Of a DNA stretch of 64,000 nt, positions 59,222 through 64,000 are shown piece by piece (positions within the stretch are counted from its first letter, which is position 1; each line of letters starts with the position of its first letter). The notes beneath the pieces were generated by a model. It searched no databases and was not told the DNA's origin. It saw only the letters and a program-made list of their open reading frames with translations. Location of the stretch: assembly GCA_026936325.1 (NCBI GenBank), contig JAPTHN010000019.1:13294253-13358252 (forward strand), in the 5' to 3' direction. Source of the DNA: Platynereis dumerilii (lineage: Eukaryota > Annelida > Polychaeta > Phyllodocida > Nereididae). A program made the translations under genes and the position numbers.

Positions 59222-60907
59222 CTCTTCAGCAAAATAGTAACAATGCAATTACACAGCAATAAACTATAGCTCCTACAGAACATTTTACTCTGACAATTCT
59301 TCGCTAGTCAATCTAACAAAACACTCCTGCAGTAGTTACTAAAGAATATACAGAATGTTCATCTACTTTCGTTTCCATATTCAGGTTCGTCTTCCTTCCA
59401 GATTAGTTTATCAGCACAAAAAGAAGTCATAGGAAGTTCCTATGTCTCCACAGATTTTGTTATCTTCCTGAGGCTTTTGCACCTTTTACAATAAGCCTAT
59501 TCTTGGTGATGTTAGCAGAAGGCTGGGTTGCCTTTTTATGGCTTCTATGTTAACGACAATACTTTTAAAGGTGCTTTTTAGTATAAAACACCTGTATATG
59601 TTATACAGGTGTGTGCTTTCTTACTATTTACTTTACAGCTGCAACATGTATACTGAAGCAATTCAGTAAATTTAACTGATTTGAACTTTCAATTTATCTT
59701 TTCTAAATGAGGTCTTATTTTCTCATCTATGATATTTTAAAAATGAAGAGTTGAGGTCAAATATCACTTTTGAATATTCCAAGTTCATAGAACGAATGGA
59801 CTGTGATTTCTTTGGATAAATTTTCAAGCAGGCAAGAAAAATGCCATTAACAGTAAATAAATATGCACTTTCATCAGCTAGTGTCCAACATAAAAGGATT
59901 GACATTCCTATAGATTAGCTACCAAAAGCTTCAGATGTTTAGTTTCCTGGAATGCCAGGCTCAAAAGTAACCTTATTGTTGTTTATGGCAACATAAGTTG
60001 TGTACTGCCACACTACTGCTGCTGAACTTTACATCAATCTTCTGAAGGGCAGTGTTGGTGTGGTGAGAACTCTAACTGAAATTGTATAAATTCAAATGTC
60101 ATTCACGAGTTATTTTGGCAATAATTCTCATTTAGCCTTATGACTATTGACTCAATCTCTTTCTGGCTTGATAGGTTAATCTTAATCTAAAATCTAGCAA
60201 ACATTTCCTATTTAAAAAGGATCCCTTGAGAATAGATGCTCAGCTTTCTTTTTAAAGAACTGCAATTTGCAGACTTTTATGACCTCATTCACTAAGTCCA
60301 AATTGGAAAGAAATGACAAGACAGATACATGCCATTCGAGTTGACTGCTAAAATAGTCAAAATCAACATCTTGTATTAGTTCAACAAATCGACCTGGTGA
60401 TAAGCACTACATATAGATATGACAGCTTACCAAACACTTCCTCGGTTTCTATTCTAACGTAATTCAAGATTTCTAATAGGTTGATTTAAATAAAGGAACA
60501 CCTGAAAATCTACAAACCAGATTCGTTAAGTTAAACCTTTCAGTGTGTAGTCATATTTAATATAACATTAGACCTATTCATAATACATGCTTGTCTCATA
60601 CTGTTCTCCACAGCTTTCTGCAATATGAAAGTAGATTGAAATCGGAATTCAAAATAAATGCTCACATCAGTAAAATGATCAATTTGATATTTTGTTTGTC
60701 TGGATCTGGGAAGTAGAACAGAAAAGATACAGGCTTTTCAATTGTCAATACAAAAGGTTTTTTAAAATATCAAGTTCAGAAATTGCACGGTATTGGTATG
60801 ATTAAAACAACAGAAGAAACAATTTGTCACATTTGATCATATCAGGTGCTGAAGTATCTCATAATTCAATGCTAAGTGGCATGGAAAAAATTTATGGTTG
60901 TCCACTT

Positions 60908-61139
60908 CTGCCCTGCAAAGGTAAAGTACAGTAACTGACATTCTGTACTTTACCTTTGTAGCCCCTACAGCTGAGAGGGGAATCATAATTTTCTAACTTT
61001 ATTATGAAAATGTTGAGGACTAACTAAGGTTTAGGGGTTGCTTTTGAATTTTTAAAATTTTTGATTCCCACCTTTATGGTAGAAGTACAAAGGTAAAGTA
61101 CAGCAAATTCAGTTACTGTACTTTACCTTTGTAGGGCAG
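60908..61139. mobile_element. CTGCCC hairpin MITE, 232 bp
   Basis: Inverted ends CTGCCCTACAAAGGTAAAGT extending to 28 bp with one mismatch. The left end also carries its own inverted copy within 55 bp (CAAAGGTAAAGTACAGTAAC...CTGTACTTTACCTTTG), giving a nested hairpin. No clear target duplication. Non-coding. Confidence 0.8.
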
Positions 61140-61271
61140 ACGTATTCTCTTACAAATGGTGTTTACACATTTGAATGTCTGTCTCATGGTATAAGCCTGT
61201 TAGCAGCAATATGTGTTTATCACAGTTGTGGCTAAGGCCATTGCTGCATGAGAGTTGTATTACCTCTCTAG

Positions 61272-62002
61272 GAAAAACTCATGCCTATACTGAGGACCAT
61301 TTGCATGTAAGGTTGACAATTTAGAAAATATCTTATCTCAGCTGTAATAAACTGAGATAGAACGTGTATATGTGGATGATGCGTACGCTACAGTTTGTCC
61401 AGCAACATGCGAACTTGTGTTTGGCCCGTTTGCTCAGTATCTACAGGTAACACAGTAGAAATACACATACTCATAGGTAGATTAGCTATTTTGTAATTTT
61501 TCTATCTCGTTTTTGTGATGTTTTGGTGCGATTTTTGTTGAAATTTTGACGACGACCATCATAATAGAAACGGGACAGACTGTATGCAAAGAAATTACCT
61601 CTCAGTTGAAACTCTGTTCCAGGGTGACCAAGTTGCCCATTCTGAATTACCTATCAATTGCCTTTGTGAACAGCTAGTTTTTCGTCTAAGAAAAATTAAG
61701 GTAAAGGTTCATCCTTATGTCATTATTACCTTGAACCATAAAAACCTATATCAGGAAATTTTAGCCATGTTTAACAAGTGACCTCAGATTTGCAGTCATT
61801 TTCAAGGGACAAAAATCATTTCCAAGTGACTGCATGAGCATTTACCACAGATTACAGTAACATTTTTCTGTCTATGACCCTATTTTAAACATCATTAAAT
61901 GTGAAACTTTCTGCTTCTGGATTTCTATTTCTTTCTCAGCTGCGAAGAATATCCATAAGTACTGTAAGGAGAAAAATAGAAGGAAATTCCAGCGAACGTT
62001 AG
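61272..62002 (+). CDS. Candidate host gene, 3' part: four short exons in phase
   Basis: Segments with splice-like borders join in one phase: 61272-61306 (after TACCTCTCTAG, before GTAAGG; KTHAYTEDHLH), 61357-61446 (IERVYVDDAYATVCPATC to FGPFAQYLQ, before CAG/GTAACA), 61623-61700 (after CTCTGTTCCAG; GDQVAHSELPINCLCEQ to RLRKIK, before AAG/GTAAAG) and 61940-62002 (after TTTCTTTCTCAG; LRRISISTVRRKIEGNSSER-stop). The last three are all phase 0, with introns of 176 and 239 bp. The first intron is only 50 bp with a weak acceptor, the least certain join. Base composition of 61357-61446 is GC-richer than its surroundings. Protein family not recognised; no start exon found. Confidence 0.4.
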
Positions 62003-62440
62003 TTCCACTTGACTTGTGTAGCATGGCCACACAAATCCCTCTATAATCTCACTTCTTTTTTCCAATTTCTCACTTCATCAACCTCAGAGTTTCTTGCAGC
62101 TCCAGTGCTGACCATTCTCCCATGTGTCTGTTTCTGCAATCCCAGCTACTTTATTTCATTCAACCTATATGACTTGTGTTGCATCTGTAGCATTGTGATT
62201 GAGGTCTAGATGTGTTCATAAAAACCCAGAGCGCATGTCATGGAGCGATAACCTCACCAGATAGGGGCCAGAACAGATTTGTCAGAGGTAGTCTTTTTCT
62301 GTCATTCTACCATTGTCCATTGTCCACAGTGCCAAATCCCAACTACACTAGAAAGGTGTATGTTTTCTTGCCAAACCATGATTCCACTGCTGACTTGTAA
62401 TAATACAACTCTTCTGGGGTCCATGTACGCATCAAAGAAA
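62003..62440. other. Downstream flank of the candidate gene
   Basis: Contains GTGTTGCATCTGTAGCATTG (62177), a diverged partner of 58790. A further acceptor-like TTGTCCACAG (62321) is followed by VPNPNYTRKVYVFLPNHDST and a stop at 62398-62400, possibly an alternative terminal exon. I see no clear polyadenylation signal close after 62002. Confidence 0.25.
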
Positions 62441-64000
62441 AGAAACTGAAAGGAAAAAAGTTTAAAAGTCTATCTGTTCATAAATACTTGTACATAGTTA
62501 CTCGTGACATAATTTAGAATACAAAAAGTATCCAGAGTGGTGCCCAGAGAGCCCTTTGTTGACAGGAAATTACCTCTTAAGGCCTATCTCAAAAATTGTG
62601 AAGCCACACATAGTTTTTCACTGAGGGTCACAGATTTTGATAACAGCTCTATGACACAACTTCATATTACAGTCTTGCCTTAGATACATTCTTATGCCAA
62701 AATCCTGAAAATTTCATGGTAATTCGTCAAAAGGTTATTGAGATAGAGATGAAAGTATATCGGAAAACATGCATTTTTTCACTTATTTAGCGTGACATAG
62801 ACTTTTTCACCTGATGAATTCTTTCAATTTTACAAAGTTTGACATGTTCCATTGCTATTTCCTTTTACTTTTTGGAATCTCCACATCCCCAGGCTTCATA
62901 AATCCGTTCAAACAAGCACTTCCATCCACTTGTTTTGACATGATTGAGTTATTTGGGTTCAAAAGTTGACTTTGTAAAATTGAGTCAAATTTGAATGTTC
63001 CTGATCAGAAATGCTCTAGTTTCCCTTAAGCATATTTCAATTGAATCTTTTTGCCATTGAGATCTAGTATTACATCTACTTAGTTGTTTTGGAGCTTTTT
63101 ATGATTCTGGAAAATCTAGTTCACGAAAAATTCCAATGAATAGCTGCAAAGGTGAATGTGTCGCGCGCGTAACGCCGAGATGACTTTCAAGTGTTAAGAG
63201 CTATGAAAGCTCTGTTTTTAATCTGGATTGGCTCAAAATATAGTAAATCTATGAAGCTTTATTAATCTATGAACTAACCCAAGTTTTTGACTGGTTTCTG
63301 GTGATAAAATTCAAAAGTTATGTTCGTCGCACGCGTAACGCTCTGAAAAATTTTGATCGTATTCAATTTCTTTTCTGACAAACAGTGAAGCGATCATTCT
63401 AATATTTATTTGGAGTGAAAATTAACAATTAATTTCAATAGTTGGAGTACGTTTCATTGCCTAATTACAAAAATTTTAACATTTATGGAGCATTCTTTAA
63501 AATTTGGGGGCCAAATTGTCTAAAAAGGCAATAAACAGTAACAAAATATTTTTTATTTTGTAAATGGTTGTATTTTACCGCCAGTTATGATTAATAATTA
63601 ATATAGAATCGATTTGAGTCAAAACCAGAACATTTTCTGAAGATTCATATCACACCAGTCCTTAAAATCAGCTTTTTATGTCGAAAATGGGCAAAAAATC
63701 ACACTTCTATCATCATTTGCTGAGCAGACATTCACTTTGGTGGTACTTATTTGGTATCAATTTGAAGCCCACATATAGACGCATAACATAGGGCAGTCAA
63801 AATCATTTTAAACGAAAAAATGTGCTTCTGGGGTTAATATATGTAAGTTTTGAAAAAAAATTTCCGAAAAATTTCGAAAAATTGGAAGTTTCTCAAACTG
63901 TACTTGGTGTTTTTGAATGACAATCGTCCAGAAGACTTTTAAAAATCTGCCAGCTGTTGTCAAATAAAGAAAAAGGATTTAAGTTCATGACAAATTACCA
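62440..64000. other. Unexplained right end
   Basis: About 1.5 kb with no long frame. Two related GC-rich words, GTCGCGCGCGTAACGC (63158) and GTCGCACGCGTAACGC (63326), stand 168 bp apart in otherwise AT-rich sequence. Near 63860 AAATTTCCGAAAAATTTCGA forms small inverted words. It may be the left part of a transposon or of another repeat whose other end lies outside the window. Confidence 0.3.

Larger units (their letters stand above)
58100..61140. repeat. Second repeat family, diverged copy B3 and surroundings
   Basis: B3 words: TCCCTTGAGAATAGATGCTC (60223; B1 TCCCTTGAGAATAGAGTCTA at 53722), AAAGAACTGCAATTTGCAGA (60252) and ACATGCCATTCGA (60327). GTTGCATCTGAGACCAGGAT (58793) has a partner at 62184. 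The rest of the interval is low in repeated structure and contains two strong splice-acceptor-like sites (59025, 59384). Confidence 0.5.

Noticed and set aside
1-64000. Retrovirus-like or Polinton-like remains
   Set aside because: I saw no paired long terminal repeats, protease or integrase motifs, or capsid-like frames. Both reverse transcriptases belong to LINEs.

Overview
The window is AT-rich animal DNA, most likely from a marine invertebrate. The evidence is introns with GT-AG borders, Jockey/CR1-group LINEs with microsatellite 3' tails, a tRNA-headed SINE and many short inverted-repeat DNA transposons. I cannot name the species. I recognise no intact host gene family, and I see no rRNA, CRISPR array or retrovirus-like element.

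From 1 to about 50.7 kb the DNA is one old, diverged tandem array. In the left part (to about 29 kb) four units of 7-9 kb share the block order L7-L8-L9-L10-L1-L2-L3-L4-L5-E2-L7, with local losses. On the right (about 29-47 kb, decaying to 50.7 kb) shorter units keep the L7-L9-L10-L1 core but replace L2-E2 with a different segment X. Several blocks hold plus-strand reading frames that agree between diverged units, next to splice-like sequences. I read the array as copies of a decayed multi-exon gene of unrecognised family. The best kept pieces are at 43750-44130, 16104-16460, 24021-24329, 10415-10579 and 6240-6520.

The array is studded with transposons. Because the units are paralogous, most insertions have their empty site elsewhere in the same window. 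These are: four elements of about 0.9 kb with TA target duplications whose inner sequence repeats their own G-rich terminal phrase (13.5, 14.6, 26.9, 51.1 kb); a 1.3-kb element with a 6-bp duplication (11.8 kb); an inverted pair carrying telomere-like TTAGGG (10.7-11.5 kb); Tc1/mariner-like MITEs beginning CAGTACAAC (16.6, 20.6, 29.9, 40.7 kb); a 2.0-kb hAT-like foldback with 350-bp arms and an 8-bp duplication (35.3 kb); a cluster of GGGACC MITEs (42.5-43.6 kb); a 2.9-kb CACTG-ended element (46.6-49.5 kb); a SINE (24.7 kb) and a LINE (21.4 kb).

From 52 to 61 kb lies a second, unrelated set of about three diverged repeats, one interrupted by a second LINE (54.5 kb). At 61.27-62.00 kb four short segments with GT-AG borders fit together in phase and end in a stop codon. 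This is my best candidate for part of a living host gene. The last 1.6 kb is unexplained.
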